A stretch of 64,000 nt of DNA from JASLDZ01 sp038226305 (GCA_038226305.1 JBBRQN010000008.1:1-64000), one strand, 5' to 3'; numbered from the stretch's first letter, positions 1 through 9,398 are shown. Translations and numbers: made by a program. The notes: generated by a model not told the origin, from the sequence alone.

Positions 1-1014
1 GACTCCCACGCACAGCCCCATGAACACAGCCGCCTGCAGCGGCGTGGCGATGGGCAGGTGCAGCTTGTCCCACAGCACGCGGAACCCGATCACGGGAAAC
101 AGGTGGCCGAGGTAGATCGAATAGGAGGCGTCGCCCAGAAACAGCGGCACCCTCCAGCGAAAGGCGAACGCCCCGCTGCGCTCCATCGCCACCGCCCCGG
201 CAACGATCAGCGCGCCGCCCAGGCCGCGGGCGAACAGCCGGTGCACGGGGAGGTCGGCGCAGCCTACGAACACCACGATGCCGATGAGCAGGCCCGCCAC
301 CGCGGCCCACCGGGGCACCCTCGCCAGGAGGCCCTTCAGGTCGAGGGAGCCGATCAGGCACCCGAGCACGAACTCGAACACGATGGGTTCGGCCCAGAAC
401 CCGATGGGCGGCCCGGTGAAGTGGCCGAAGGTCGACAGCGCCAGGATCCCGCCGAAGGCCAGCGCCAGCAGCGCCGTGCGCTTCAGGGGGGGCATCGCGA
501 TGCCAAGGGCGAACAGCACGTAGAAGAACATCTCGTAGTTCAGGGTCCAGCCCAGCTTGAGCATGGGGCTGATCGAGTCCGGCTTGCCGGTGTTCCAGTG
601 CGGCCAGAATGCCAGGGAAGTGAACAGGTCGCTCCACGCGAACTTGCTGTCGCGCATCAGCCGGGGGGCCGCGAGCAGGAGCGCCGCGGTGAACAGGGTC
701 ATCGTCCAGTACAGGGGCACGATGCGCTGCAGCCGGCGGTGCAGGAACTCGCCCGGGCGATAGGCGCGCAGGCCGGTGGTGTAGGTCATCACGAAGCCGG
801 AGATGACGAAGAATATGTCCACTCCGCCGAGGCCGAAGGAGTTGGGGATCAGGGCCGCGCAGCTGGGAAACTGATCCCGCCCGTGCGCCAGCACCACAAG
901 CACCGCCGCGGCGGCACGCAGACCCTGCAGCGACCGCAGCTCCATCGGGGTGGCCACCAGGGGCGTGGCGGTTTCGCTGCCCGTGGCGACGGGTTCGGCT
1001 GCGGCTGCAGGCAC
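1..1014 (-). CDS. Acyltransferase-3 (OafA/NodX-type) membrane acyltransferase, C-terminus cut by window edge
   Basis: Integral membrane acyltransferase that probably acylates a cell-surface glycan. The N-terminal family signature is visible (MELRSLQGLRAAAAVLVVLAHG broken as MELRSLQGLRA / AAAVLVVLAHG), followed by GGVDIFFVISGFVMTY, and near the window edge LGDASYSIYLGH, all typical of the acyltransferase-3 family. Several hydrophobic helices follow. I chose the GTG at 1014 because GGAGG lies four bases upstream; the ATG at 945, which starts directly with the family motif, has no visible ribosome site, so the N-terminal 23 residues (Ala/Pro/Thr-rich) are an unusual extension. The gene runs off the window at position 1. 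It is divergent from the heparinase-like gene and belongs to the polysaccharide region. Confidence 0.88.
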   Translation of the reverse strand, partial: MPAAAAEPVATGSETATPLVATPMELRSLQGLRAAAAVLVVLAHGRDQFPSCAALIPNSFGLGGVDIFFVISGFVMTYTTGLRAYRPGEFLHRRLQRIVPLYWTMTLFTAALLLAAPRLMRDSKFAWSDLFTSLAFWPHWNTGKPDSISPMLKLGWTLNYEMFFYVLFALGIAMPPLKRTALLALAFGGILALSTFGHFTGPPIGFWAEPIVFEFVLGCLIGSLDLKGLLARVPRWAAVAGLLIGIVVFVGCADLPVHRLFARGLGGALIVAGAVAMERSGAFAFRWRVPLFLGDASYSIYLGHLFPVIGFRVLWDKLHLPIATPLQAAVFMGLCVGV

Positions 1015-1135
1015 GGGGCCTCCGGTTGAAAGTCCTGACGGCGGGCCTGCTTGCCTGTCATCGCGAGCACTGGGATAGCATCGCAGAACAGAACCGGCGC
1101 TTCGCCTTTGCGACGCAGCCTTGAGCGGGGGCGCC

Positions 1136-3046
1136 ATGCCGAGCCTGGAGACGCTGGCGTGGTATGCGCGCCGCCTGTCGCGCATGTCGCTCGCCGAACT
1201 CGTGCATCGGGCGACCGAGCAGACCCACCGCCGCCAGGACCGCGCGCGCCGCTTCGGCTGGGAGGCGTTCGGGAGCTGGGAAGGGGCCGTCACGGGGCTG
1301 CCGGGGTTCTCGCCGACGGCCGTTGCGGGCCTCGTGGATCGGGCGGTGCCCCTTGCCGAGGCGGCCGAGGCGGGGCGGTTCACACTCCTCAGCCAGGCGT
1401 GGCCACGGCCAAACGGGCCGCAGGTCTGGTGGCGGGGCGGGGCGTGGTTCCTCGATCCGGTGAGCGGCAAGGCCTGGCCGGGGGCCGACCGCTTCGCCTT
1501 CGACGTGCCCTATCGCCACGAGCACGAGCGGGGCGACGTGAAATTCGTGTGGGAACTCAACCGCCTGCAGTTCCTGCCGCCGATGGCGCTGGGCGGCCGG
1601 GCCGGGGCGGCGTGGGACGCACTGGACGGCTGGATGGACGCCAACCCGCCCTATCGCGGCATCAACTGGACGGGGGGGATCGAGGCGGCGAGCCGGCTGG
1701 TGTCGGTGCTGGCTTTGCAGGCCATCTCGCCCTGCCCTGCGGCCTTCGCCCACCGCCTGCGCGCCTTCGTTGAGTCGCACGCGCACTGGATCGCGCGGTA
1801 TCCGTCGCGGTTCTCCTCAGCCAACAACCACCGAGTTGCGGAACTCGCGGCCCTGTTCCTCGCCGCCGCCTGCGCCCCACACATGCCCCGCGCCGCGGCC
1901 CATGCCCGGGAGGGGCGGGAGGGGCTGGAGCACGAGGCCTCGCTGCAGTTCCACGACGACGGGATCGGGGCCGAACAGTCCCCCACCTACGCCGCCTACA
2001 GCCTGGAGTGGTTCGCCCTGGCAGGGGTGGTCGCAGAGGCCACGGGAGCGCCCCTTTCGGAGGCGTTCCGCGCCCGGCTGGCCAAGGCGGCGGATGCGCT
2101 GGGGGCCTTCCTCGACGACGGGGGCCATGCCCCGCGCATCGGCGACGACGACGAGGGCCGGGTGCTGGCCCTGACGCAGGGGCCGGAAGACGACTACCCC
2201 CGCTCGGTCGCCGCCCTCACCCATCGCTGGCTCGGCCGCCCGGTGACCGGCGGGGCCCGCTCTCCGGAACTGCGCGACGGCCTCTGCGCCGGCCGCGAGG
2301 CCACGGCGGCTGCGGCCGTGGGAACACTCGTTTTTCCGGAAGGCGGCTACACCGTGTGGCGCAGCCCCACGCCCCGGGGCATGGCGCTTCTGGTGTTCGA
2401 CCACGCGCCGCTGGGCTTCCTGTCCATCGCGGCACACGGCCATGCCGACGCCCTGGCGGTGTGGCTGCACTGGGGAGAGGAAGCGGTAATCGCCGATGCG
2501 GGCACCTTCCTCTACCACTCCGGCGGCGGCGACCGGGACAGGTTCCGTGGCACCCTGGCGCACAACACCCTGAGCATCGGAGACGAGGATCAGAGCCGCA
2601 TCGCCGGCGCCTTCAACTGGTCCGCCCATGCCCAGGCGCGCTCGGTGGAGAGCGCGGTCGCAGGGGCAGTCGCCGCAGAGCACGACGGCTATCGGCGGCG
2701 GTTCGGGGTGGTGCACCGGCGGGATGTGGCGGTCGACGGCTTGCGGATGACGCTGACCGACCGGCTGACCGGCACCCCGTCCCGACCGGGGCTCACGTGG
2801 TCGTCCGGCCTGACCCTCGGCCCTGGCGTCTCGGCGGTGGTGGTGGGCGGCGAGGCGACGGTGACCACGCCCGCCGGGCGGCGGCTGACGCTGACGGCCG
2901 GGGGGGCGGAGTGGGCGCTGCAGGCGGCCCCCTACTCGCCCGCGTTCAACCGCCGCGCCGACACCCTGCGCCTCGTGCTGACGGGCGAGGTCGATGCCCG
3001 GGCATCGGACGGGCAGGTGGCGGCGGTGACGATCGCGCTGCTTTAG
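1136..3046 (+). CDS. Heparinase II/III family protein (polysaccharide lyase-like)
   Basis: About 636 residues. The N-terminal half is the alpha-helical toroid domain of alginate/heparin lyase-like proteins (start MPSLETLAWYARRLSRMSLAEL; central NRLQFLPPMA and SANNHRVAELAALFLAAA). The C-terminal half carries the heparinase II/III beta-sandwich signature HGHADALAVWLHWGEE followed by ADAGTFLYHSGGGDRDRFRG and HNTLSIGDEDQS. Proteins of this family in exopolysaccharide clusters degrade or trim uronate-containing glycans. No signal peptide is evident. A TTG at 1121 in the same frame is an alternative start; I prefer the ATG at 1136. It converges with and overlaps the flippase gene by four bases. The substrate cannot be told from sequence. 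Confidence 0.85.
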   Translation: MPSLETLAWYARRLSRMSLAELVHRATEQTHRRQDRARRFGWEAFGSWEGAVTGLPGFSPTAVAGLVDRAVPLAEAAEAGRFTLLSQAWPRPNGPQVWWRGGAWFLDPVSGKAWPGADRFAFDVPYRHEHERGDVKFVWELNRLQFLPPMALGGRAGAAWDALDGWMDANPPYRGINWTGGIEAASRLVSVLALQAISPCPAAFAHRLRAFVESHAHWIARYPSRFSSANNHRVAELAALFLAAACAPHMPRAAAHAREGREGLEHEASLQFHDDGIGAEQSPTYAAYSLEWFALAGVVAEATGAPLSEAFRARLAKAADALGAFLDDGGHAPRIGDDDEGRVLALTQGPEDDYPRSVAALTHRWLGRPVTGGARSPELRDGLCAGREATAAAAVGTLVFPEGGYTVWRSPTPRGMALLVFDHAPLGFLSIAAHGHADALAVWLHWGEEAVIADAGTFLYHSGGGDRDRFRGTLAHNTLSIGDEDQSRIAGAFNWSAHAQARSVESAVAGAVAAEHDGYRRRFGVVHRRDVAVDGLRMTLTDRLTGTPSRPGLTWSSGLTLGPGVSAVVVGGEATVTTPAGRRLTLTAGGAEWALQAAPYSPAFNRRADTLRLVLTGEVDARASDGQVAAVTIALL

Positions 3047-4500
3047 GCGGGCGCGCCGCCCAGCCCCAGCCGGGCGAACACCTTGGCTCGGCTCGACGCC
3101 AGGGCCCGGGGGCGCAGCACGAGCACGGCGGCGGCCCACACCAGCGAGCCCAGCACACCGGCCGCCGCAAGCTCGACCAGGGGAGGCAGGCCGGTGGGGG
3201 CCATCTCCAGCGCCCGCGCGGCACCTGCGGCCAGGGCGGCGGCGGCTAAGGCCTTGGCCAGTTCGCGAAGGTCGATGCGGGCGGGCACGAAGCGGCGGGT
3301 GACGAGATAGCTGGCTGCGAGCCCCGCCCCCGAGCCGATGGCGAAGGCCGCGGCGGCCCCGGTCCGCCCGAACGGGGGGATCAGGAGGAAGCACCCGACG
3401 ACCGTGGCGAGCCCGGCCGGGAAATAGGTCGACACCTGCAGCCAGTTGCGCCGCACCGCGTGGAACACGTTGTCGAAGACGTAGCTCTTCAGCCCCATGA
3501 ACACCCCGCCCAGGGCCGCGAGGGGCAGCACCTGCGCCACCCCCTCGGCATATTTCATCGGCAGGAGCGCGGGGGCGACCACGCCGGACGCCCCGACGGT
3601 CAGAGCGCCGGCGCCGATCAGGAGCAGGCTCATCAGTTCGAACGCGCCCTCGACGAAGCCCACCGCGCCCTGCGGCCCGCGCTCGTCGTAGTGGCGCATG
3701 AAGTCGGGGAAGCCGCCCTGGTTCACAGCGTTGCCGATCATGTCGATGGGCGTGCGCCCAAGGAGGAAGGCGGCGGCGTAGAGCCCGACGCTGCCCGCAT
3801 CCTCGAGGATCTTCAGCACCACCCGGTCGGAGCTCGACACCGAATACTGCACCAGGATCAGCGCCACGAACGGCACGCCGTAGACGAGGCGGCGCCGGAC
3901 GCTTTCCGCGCGCTCGGTGGCGGGGGGCAGGTTCATCGAGCCCCGAACAAGGGCCACGACCGCGAAGGCGGCGGTGACCGCGGCGTTGGCCAGCGCCACC
4001 GTCTCGAAGGTGATGTCGCTGCCGCGGGTGACGAGCCAGGCCGAGGCCAGGAGCCCCGCCGCCCGTGCCGTCTCGATCAGGCTGAACTCCAGCTTTCGGC
4101 CGCGCAGCTGCAGGGCGGTGAGGCCGAGGCGCAGGGCGGAGTTGGAAACGATGTAGGCGCAGGCCGAGATCGCGAAAGGCCACGCCCGCTCAGGGGTGAG
4201 GACAAAGCTCGTGCCCACCGCCGCGGCGCAGGCCAGGAGCGTGGTGCCCGTAAGGAGTCCGCCGCAGGTGCGCAGAGCTTCGCGCCAGGCACCCGGCCGG
4301 GTGGTGTCGCTGCGCAGGAGCGAGAACCGCGCCCAGCTGGATGCGGTGGTGTCGAGCATCTCGCCGATCAGGCCGACCAGGGCATAGAGCCCGAACTCAG
4401 GCGCTCCCAACCGGCGGGTGAGGTAGAGAACGAGCAGGAAGGCCGCCAGCCGCGGGGCGACGATGGCCGGGGCGTAGACCAGCGTCGAACGGATCAGCAC
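3043..4500 (-). CDS. Wzx-type polysaccharide flippase (oligosaccharide flippase family)
   Basis: A 485-residue inner-membrane protein with about 12-14 hydrophobic helices, opening MLIRSTLVYAPAIVAPRLAA then LTRRLGAPEFGLYALVGLIG, the usual start of the MOP-superfamily polysaccharide exporters. The family moves lipid-linked sugar repeat units across the inner membrane. It is the last gene of a minus-strand run: deacetylase, then ligase-like protein, then this gene, with an 11-base gap to the ligase gene. The stop overlaps the end of the convergent heparinase-like gene. Residues around 180-260 contain the charged loops expected between helices. The O-antigen versus capsule or exopolysaccharide role is not decidable here. 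Confidence 0.88.
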   Translation of the reverse strand: MLIRSTLVYAPAIVAPRLAAFLLVLYLTRRLGAPEFGLYALVGLIGEMLDTTASSWARFSLLRSDTTRPGAWREALRTCGGLLTGTTLLACAAAVGTSFVLTPERAWPFAISACAYIVSNSALRLGLTALQLRGRKLEFSLIETARAAGLLASAWLVTRGSDITFETVALANAAVTAAFAVVALVRGSMNLPPATERAESVRRRLVYGVPFVALILVQYSVSSSDRVVLKILEDAGSVGLYAAAFLLGRTPIDMIGNAVNQGGFPDFMRHYDERGPQGAVGFVEGAFELMSLLLIGAGALTVGASGVVAPALLPMKYAEGVAQVLPLAALGGVFMGLKSYVFDNVFHAVRRNWLQVSTYFPAGLATVVGCFLLIPPFGRTGAAAAFAIGSGAGLAASYLVTRRFVPARIDLRELAKALAAAALAAGAARALEMAPTGLPPLVELAAAGVLGSLVWAAAVLVLRPRALASSRAKVFARLGLGGAPA

Positions 4501-4510
4501 GGCGTGGGCG

Positions 4511-5821
4511 TCAGCGCAGCTGGGCTTGCGGGCGAGGGTCCGAACGCCAGGTGCGCCGCACCGACGACTGGGCGGACTGCACTGCGGCGATCGCGGCCTG
4601 CGACAGCGCGCCCGACGCCGAGCGCCCGCGGGACGCGGCGAGAAGCGTCAGGATCAGCAGCATCTCAGGCGTCTTGGAGGCGAGGCCGTTGCTGCTCGAG
4701 GCCACGATCGTGAAGGCAAGGACGCCCAGCAGGCAGTAGGCGTTGCTCCGGCGCAGGAGGACCATCATCGACCAGCCGATCGCGGCGAAGAACGCCAGGG
4801 TGGGCAGGATTCCGAAGCCGAAGATCAGCACTACGATGGGGCTCTCGATGATCAGGCCGTTGCGCTGGGCGCTGAACACCGCAAGGCGCGCGCTGCCGAT
4901 GCCGGTGAAGAACTCCGACGGGGAGAGGTAGGACAGGAGGGAATAGGCGTCGAGGCGCGCCTGCGAGCTCTGGTCATTCAGACCCTTGGCGAGGCGTTCG
5001 CCCAGGCCACCGAGCACGCCCAGCACCCCCACGAACGGCACCACGAGGGTGCCGAGGATGATCTGGAAGAACCGCGACGTCTCCACGTTCACCCCGGTCC
5101 GCCGGTCGCTGCGGGTGGCGACCACGTAGCTCAAGGCACCGACGGGCAGGGCCACGAGCGACGCGAAACGACTCTCCGCGGCGAAGGTGCCGGCCGCGAA
5201 GACAGCCGCCAGGGCCAGCTTCTGGAGGAGCGGGACCCGCAGCAGCATGGAGAACGGGATCATCGTGCACAGGAACAGGCCGCTGTTCAGCGGGTGGTTC
5301 AACAGCCCCGATGGCCGGAACGTGATCTCGCCGCTCGCCAGGGCATAGCGATAGGGGAAGAGGTGCAGGTGGGTCGCCGTCTCACCGAACGAGATCAGCA
5401 CGTGCACGACCATCACGACCACGATGGCGGGCAGGATCGCCTGCCGGTCGGCCTCGCCCAGGCGTGAGAGGCAGAAGCAGGCGGCGGCGGCGGCGAACTC
5501 CGAGTCGATCAGGAAGCCGATGGCCGCCGTGTTGCTGCGCACGATCGCCCAGGTGATGCAGAACGCCGTCATGGCCGCCAAGGCGACGGCGGCCTGGAAC
5601 AGCGGCCGACCCGCCCTGTCGCCCCTGCGCGTCGCGACCATGAGCGCGGCCAAGGTGAGCAGGTAGGTTCCGGGGTGGATCTTCTGGATCACGCTGCCGG
5701 TGGCGGCGATGTCGTAGTCGTAGAACAGGTCGAGGAAGCCGCCCGGAACGAACAGCCGCACCAGGATGGCGATGGTGACGAGCAGGCCCGCAGCCCGGTT
5801 GCGGGGGCCAAGGCCGTTCAT
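4511..5821 (-). CDS. O-antigen ligase/polymerase-like membrane protein
   Basis: A 436-residue protein starting MNGLGPRNRAAGLLVTIAIL with roughly 10-12 membrane segments and a periplasmic loop between residues about 300 and 340, consistent with the O-antigen ligase (WaaL/Wzy-like) superfamily. Such proteins join or polymerise undecaprenyl-linked glycan units in the periplasm. The ATG at 5821 overlaps the deacetylase stop as ATGA, implying translational coupling; a longer reading frame continues upstream into the deacetylase gene but has no support. Sequence conservation in this family is low, so the assignment rests mainly on topology and on its place between a deacetylase and a flippase. Confidence 0.75.
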   Translation of the reverse strand: MNGLGPRNRAAGLLVTIAILVRLFVPGGFLDLFYDYDIAATGSVIQKIHPGTYLLTLAALMVATRRGDRAGRPLFQAAVALAAMTAFCITWAIVRSNTAAIGFLIDSEFAAAAACFCLSRLGEADRQAILPAIVVVMVVHVLISFGETATHLHLFPYRYALASGEITFRPSGLLNHPLNSGLFLCTMIPFSMLLRVPLLQKLALAAVFAAGTFAAESRFASLVALPVGALSYVVATRSDRRTGVNVETSRFFQIILGTLVVPFVGVLGVLGGLGERLAKGLNDQSSQARLDAYSLLSYLSPSEFFTGIGSARLAVFSAQRNGLIIESPIVVLIFGFGILPTLAFFAAIGWSMMVLLRRSNAYCLLGVLAFTIVASSSNGLASKTPEMLLILTLLAASRGRSASGALSQAAIAAVQSAQSSVRRTWRSDPRPQAQLR

Positions 5822-6792
5822 GCGGCGTATCCCGCGCGATAGTCCCGCAGGGTCGAGCCGTCGAAGTCCAAGGCGATGCGCACAAACAGGGCCTCGAGGT
5901 CGGCGTAGAGCCGCTCGATCGCGGGCGCGTCGCGGAAGTACGGGCTCCCGGCGGGCATCAGTTCGGAGGAATGCAGCATCATCTCGACATAGGGCCGTCG
6001 CTCGCCGACGCACCGGTCTATCAGACGGATCATTCCCGAGAGGTTTCCAGGCATGGGCCGCAGCCATTGCACGGGAACAAGCCGGTTCGCCAGCCTGCGC
6101 AACGCTGGCGAGCGATACGCGAAATCAGGCACAGCACCCCTGGGCAGCACCCCGGTGGACGCTATGGTCATGGGCAGTTCGAGCAGCGGCGAATCCCCCG
6201 CCTTCGACAGGTCTGCCGGATCGACGAAGTAAGCGGCGGCCGGATAGCGGCGATAGTCCATCTCCCCGCCGGGCGAGAGGGCCGAGCTCTTGTCCCAGTA
6301 GACGTGGGGCGTCACCGAGCAGTCGACCGTGTAGCCGTGCTCGATCAGGGCCTCGACATAGCGGGCATCCATCGCCCAGCGGCCGGCGCGATGGCTGGTC
6401 GGGGAGCGCCCGAAGGTATCCTGCAGTCGCCCCGTCATGTCGGCCACCTTCGCGCGCAGGGCGGCGGTGGGGTAGTCGATCAGATAGGGCATGGCCTTGT
6501 CGTCGTCGGCCGTCAGGCGGTGGGCCGGGGGCGAGTTCCAGGCGTGCAGGTGCATGCCCACCTCGCCGGCACCCCTCGCCTCCACATCCCGGGCGAAGCT
6601 GACAAAGCCACGGTCCTGGGTCATCTCATAGTTGGTGAGGTAGGTGGGCTTGAACCCGAACCGCTCGCACAGGGCCTGGAAGCGCGGAATGAACGCAGAG
6701 TTCCGGGTGGTGACGACCGAGGGGCCGCTCCAGATGTCATCGCCCTCGGTGTCGACGGTGATCAGGAAGGCGGGCCGCGCGGCATCCGTCAT
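5818..6792 (-). CDS. Polysaccharide deacetylase-like protein (WalW type)
   Basis: A 324-residue protein with the NodB-like fold. LITVDTEGDDIW near the N-terminus carries the first acidic metal/catalytic motif, GEVGMHLHAWNSPP (about residue 97) supplies the metal-binding histidine motif, and SHRAGRWAMD (about residue 145) matches the later conserved HRAG block of the WalW subgroup. The family removes acetyl groups from glycans, usually during surface-polysaccharide assembly. No signal peptide, so it may act in the cytoplasm or be exported otherwise. First gene of a coupled minus-strand set with the ligase-like and flippase genes. Confidence 0.82.
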   Translation of the reverse strand: MTDAARPAFLITVDTEGDDIWSGPSVVTTRNSAFIPRFQALCERFGFKPTYLTNYEMTQDRGFVSFARDVEARGAGEVGMHLHAWNSPPAHRLTADDDKAMPYLIDYPTAALRAKVADMTGRLQDTFGRSPTSHRAGRWAMDARYVEALIEHGYTVDCSVTPHVYWDKSSALSPGGEMDYRRYPAAAYFVDPADLSKAGDSPLLELPMTIASTGVLPRGAVPDFAYRSPALRRLANRLVPVQWLRPMPGNLSGMIRLIDRCVGERRPYVEMMLHSSELMPAGSPYFRDAPAIERLYADLEALFVRIALDFDGSTLRDYRAGYAA

Positions 6793-6921
6793 CGAAGCGA
6801 GGCCCAGCGAGCGCGGAAGTTGATCGAAACCCTAGCTTCGGCAGGGCCTTGCGGCAACCGGAGGGCGCCGCGGCACAGTCGCCGCGACGCCTCGCCCGCC
6901 ACTCCGCCCGATCTCAACCGG

Positions 6922-8421
6922 TCAGCCGATCCGGCGCAGCTGCAGGTCGCTGATCTGCACGACGCCCGCGGCGGCGGCGGTGCGGGCATCGAAATACAGG
7001 TAGAGCGTGGCCAGTCCGAACGGGCTGGCGCCGATGGCTTCCGCAAAGCTGAACAGCGGGGTGGCCAGGGTCAGCGTCTGGTCGTCCTGCCCCCACGACG
7101 TGGCCCCGCTGATGTTCGGCGATCCGTCGATCCGGGTGTAGCTCGCGGCGCCCGCGGGGGAGGCCTGAAGGGTCAGCGCCGCTCCGGCGTACCCGGCCAG
7201 CCCGCTCAGCTTCAACCGGGCGCTCAGCTGATAGGTCGCCCCCGGCGTCCAGAAGCCCGGGAAGCTGCCGTGGACCACGTTGTCGGATCGCAGCCGCACC
7301 ACGTTCGAATAGCTCTGACCCGAGACCGCCGTCTGGCCCGAGGCGACCGACACGGCGACCTGCAGCTTGGCCCCCTGCCGCGCGCCATAGCCCGCCGCCT
7401 CCGGCGCCAGCGTGGACACGGCGACCTCCGAGGCCGTCGGCGAGCCTGACCCTGCCGTCTGGGTCACGCTCCAGTTGGCGGGGATGCCCCCGGCCGCGGT
7501 GACGGCGGTGGCGGTGCCGCCCGTGGCCGTTGCGAACACGGGGTTGAGCAGGGCCACGCCACCCGGGTTGTCCGTGGCGTCGAAGCCGTCGATCGCCCCC
7601 ATGCCGGCGTTCACGGGGGCGGGCAGGAACGGGCCCAGCGTGTCGGCCATGCGCCGCCCGATCAGATAGGCGCCGTAGCCCGAGGGGTGCAGCCCGTCCG
7701 CCGCCACTCCCGGTGCCACCGTATAACCGCTCGCCGCCGCGGTGATGGTGGAGGCGGGGTTCGCCCACTCCCCGAAGGCGTCGATCAGGTGCAGGGGCGC
7801 CCCCGCGCTGAGGAGGCGCGCCGTCCAGCTGCGCAGCTGGCTGTTCACCCACAGGATGCGGCGCATGTTGGCCGTGGCCCCCGAGGTCCAGCTCGACGAG
7901 TTGCGGGGCAGGATTGTGAACAGGGCGACGGCCTTGCCGTTGCGCAGGGCCGCCAGGACCATCGCCTGCAGGTTGGCGAGGGTGGTCTCCTTGGCCACCC
8001 CGGCCGAGGGGTCGTTGGTGCCGCCCATCAGGAACAGCCAGTCGAACGCGGCGTAGTTCGCGGCCACGTCGGCATCGAAGCGGGCGAGCATCTGCGTCGT
8101 GGTCTGGCCGCCGATCCCCCGGTTCATCACCGGGTCGAGGCTCAGCCGCTGGCCGGTGAGCTGGCTGAAGGCGGTGAAGAAGCCCGCCTGGCCATTGTCC
8201 ACCTCGGTGGAGCCCGCGCCGTTCGGGTAGTAGCCGGAGCCGCCCTGGTTCGAGGCATAGGTGTTGTAGGCCACGATGCTGTCGCCCAGCAGCGCCGCCC
8301 GGCGGCCGAAGCTGGCGGGACGGGCGTAGGGCAGGAGCACGGCGCCCCCAGTCTTGACGCCGAGGACGGTCTCGGCCCCGTCCAGGGTGGGTGCGGCGGC
8401 GGCGATGTCGGTCAGGCGCAT
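6922..8421 (-). CDS. SGNH/GDSL hydrolase with phage-tail-like N-terminus and C-terminal beta-sandwich
   Basis: A 499-residue protein. The SGNH blocks are clear: ALLGDSIVAYN (nucleophilic Ser, about residue 48), RGIGGQTTTQ, MGGTNDPS (about residue 132) and DGLHPSGYGAYLIG (Asp and His, about residue 240). Family members are esterases or deacetylases acting on carbohydrate esters. Residues 1-30 (MRLTDIAAAAPTLDGAETVL, then GVKTGGAVLL) resemble the short 'LDGTE-lvpvvqgG' opening common in phage tail and virion proteins; this is recognition from memory, not a search. The last ~200 residues look like a beta-sandwich carbohydrate-binding module (NVVHGSFPGFWTPG, LYLYFDA, LQLRRIG). No signal peptide. 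It follows two small minus-strand genes with short gaps. Confidence 0.82.
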   Translation of the reverse strand: MRLTDIAAAAPTLDGAETVLGVKTGGAVLLPYARPASFGRRAALLGDSIVAYNTYASNQGGSGYYPNGAGSTEVDNGQAGFFTAFSQLTGQRLSLDPVMNRGIGGQTTTQMLARFDADVAANYAAFDWLFLMGGTNDPSAGVAKETTLANLQAMVLAALRNGKAVALFTILPRNSSSWTSGATANMRRILWVNSQLRSWTARLLSAGAPLHLIDAFGEWANPASTITAAASGYTVAPGVAADGLHPSGYGAYLIGRRMADTLGPFLPAPVNAGMGAIDGFDATDNPGGVALLNPVFATATGGTATAVTAAGGIPANWSVTQTAGSGSPTASEVAVSTLAPEAAGYGARQGAKLQVAVSVASGQTAVSGQSYSNVVRLRSDNVVHGSFPGFWTPGATYQLSARLKLSGLAGYAGAALTLQASPAGAASYTRIDGSPNISGATSWGQDDQTLTLATPLFSFAEAIGASPFGLATLYLYFDARTAAAAGVVQISDLQLRRIG

Positions 8422-8424
8422 GGG

Positions 8425-8544
8425 TCAGCTCACGAGGATGAGGGTGCCGTCCGGCAGGCGGATCGGCTGGTTGCGAGTGTCGACGAGGGCGGCGGCGGGC
8501 AGCCCTGAGAGGATCGCGCGGGCGGCGGGCGTGGGGGCGGTCAC
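8425..8544 (-). CDS. Small ORF, 39 residues, unknown
   Basis: A GTG-initiated frame of 39 residues (VTAPTPAARAILSGLPAAAL then VDTRNQPIRL and PDGTLILVS) fills the 128-base space between the SGNH hydrolase and the virion-like gene. It starts 5 bases after the upstream stop and ends 3 bases before the hydrolase ATG, so it looks like a packed operon gene. No family was recognised. The tight spacing and lack of any other content are the main support; it could also be a non-translated spacer. Confidence 0.5.
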   Translation of the reverse strand: MTAPTPAARAILSGLPAAALVDTRNQPIRLPDGTLILVS

Positions 8545-8549
8545 GCCCG

Positions 8550-9398
8550 TCAGTCCCGCAGGACTTCGAGCGCCAGGGTGAAGACCTCGCCCGCGCCGGG
8601 GGTGTAGGCGGAGCGGGCCTCGACCAGGGCGTAGAGGCTGGCGGAACCTGCGCCGGCGTCGAACACGATCTCGGACCCGATGGAGGGGGTGCCGATGCCC
8701 TTGGCTCCGTCGCTGAAGGCCCGGTCCAGGGTCACGTCGAGCATGCCGAGGTGGATGGCGGCGACGCCGTTGACGTTGCCTGCGAAGGCGCCCCCGTCGC
8801 CCACGGTCGGGGTGGGGGCCGTCTTGAAGAGATGCACGCGAAAATTCGCGTTCACGGCTGCGGGGCTGGAGCTCGACAGGCGGGCCCGGCGGATCAGACC
8901 GGTGCCCCCCGCCTTTCGGGCGCAGGCCAGCGTCAGGGCCGTGACAGAGGCGGCCGTCGTGCTGTTGGCGACGAGCGTGCCCACGGCGTAGGCCGTGGTG
9001 TTGGCCGGGCGGGTGAAGCCTGCGGCCACGACGGCGCTGGCCCCGCCCACTTCGCCCAGATGCGCCTCTCGGGCGATGGGGGCGTCGGCGGCTTCGATGA
9101 AGCTGAGGTGCGAGCCTGCGCCGTAGGGCAGGTCGACGCTGGCCCCCGCCTCGATCCGAACGCCCGCATCGTCCGCCGAGGGGGCGGCGTCGGACCAGGC
9201 GGCGATCACAGCACCCGACAGCACCGACACCCGCGCCACGCCCGAGCGGGCCACGCCGGAGTCGAGGCCGAAGTCTGGCGCCGCGGCGCTCGTCACCGCT
9301 GCCGCACCCGAACCGGTGAGGGTCTGGGAGGCGACGAAGGCGTCCGGCCGCCCTCCGGCACCGAGGCGCAGGGCGTCGATGCGCAGCTTCCAGGACAT
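8550..9398 (-). CDS. Virion-structural-like protein of unknown function
   Basis: A 282-residue protein rich in Ala, Gly, Ser and Thr with alternating beta-strand character and no membrane segment or signal peptide. The first ~110 residues (RVSVLSGAVIAAWSDAAPSA, then RIEAGASVDLPYG) and the C-terminal ~170 residues (AYAVGTLVANSTTAASV, RRARLSSSSPAAVNANFRVH) resemble proteins annotated in tailed phages of alphaproteobacteria, where the C-terminal type is repeatedly found beside tail or capsid genes. It is the first gene of the three-gene block with the 39-residue ORF and the SGNH hydrolase. It probably arrived as a phage fragment. No enzyme motif is visible. Confidence 0.62.
   Translation of the reverse strand: MSWKLRIDALRLGAGGRPDAFVASQTLTGSGAAAVTSAAAPDFGLDSGVARSGVARVSVLSGAVIAAWSDAAPSADDAGVRIEAGASVDLPYGAGSHLSFIEAADAPIAREAHLGEVGGASAVVAAGFTRPANTTAYAVGTLVANSTTAASVTALTLACARKAGGTGLIRRARLSSSSPAAVNANFRVHLFKTAPTPTVGDGGAFAGNVNGVAAIHLGMLDVTLDRAFSDGAKGIGTPSIGSEIVFDAGAGSASLYALVEARSAYTPGAGEVFTLALEVLRD

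Noticed and set aside
1817..4183. 788-residue open frame spanning the heparinase-like and flippase genes
   Set aside because: Arg/Pro/Gly-rich shadow of two well supported genes.
6922..9398. Complete prophage
   Set aside because: No integrase, terminase, portal, capsid or lysis genes around; only a fragment.
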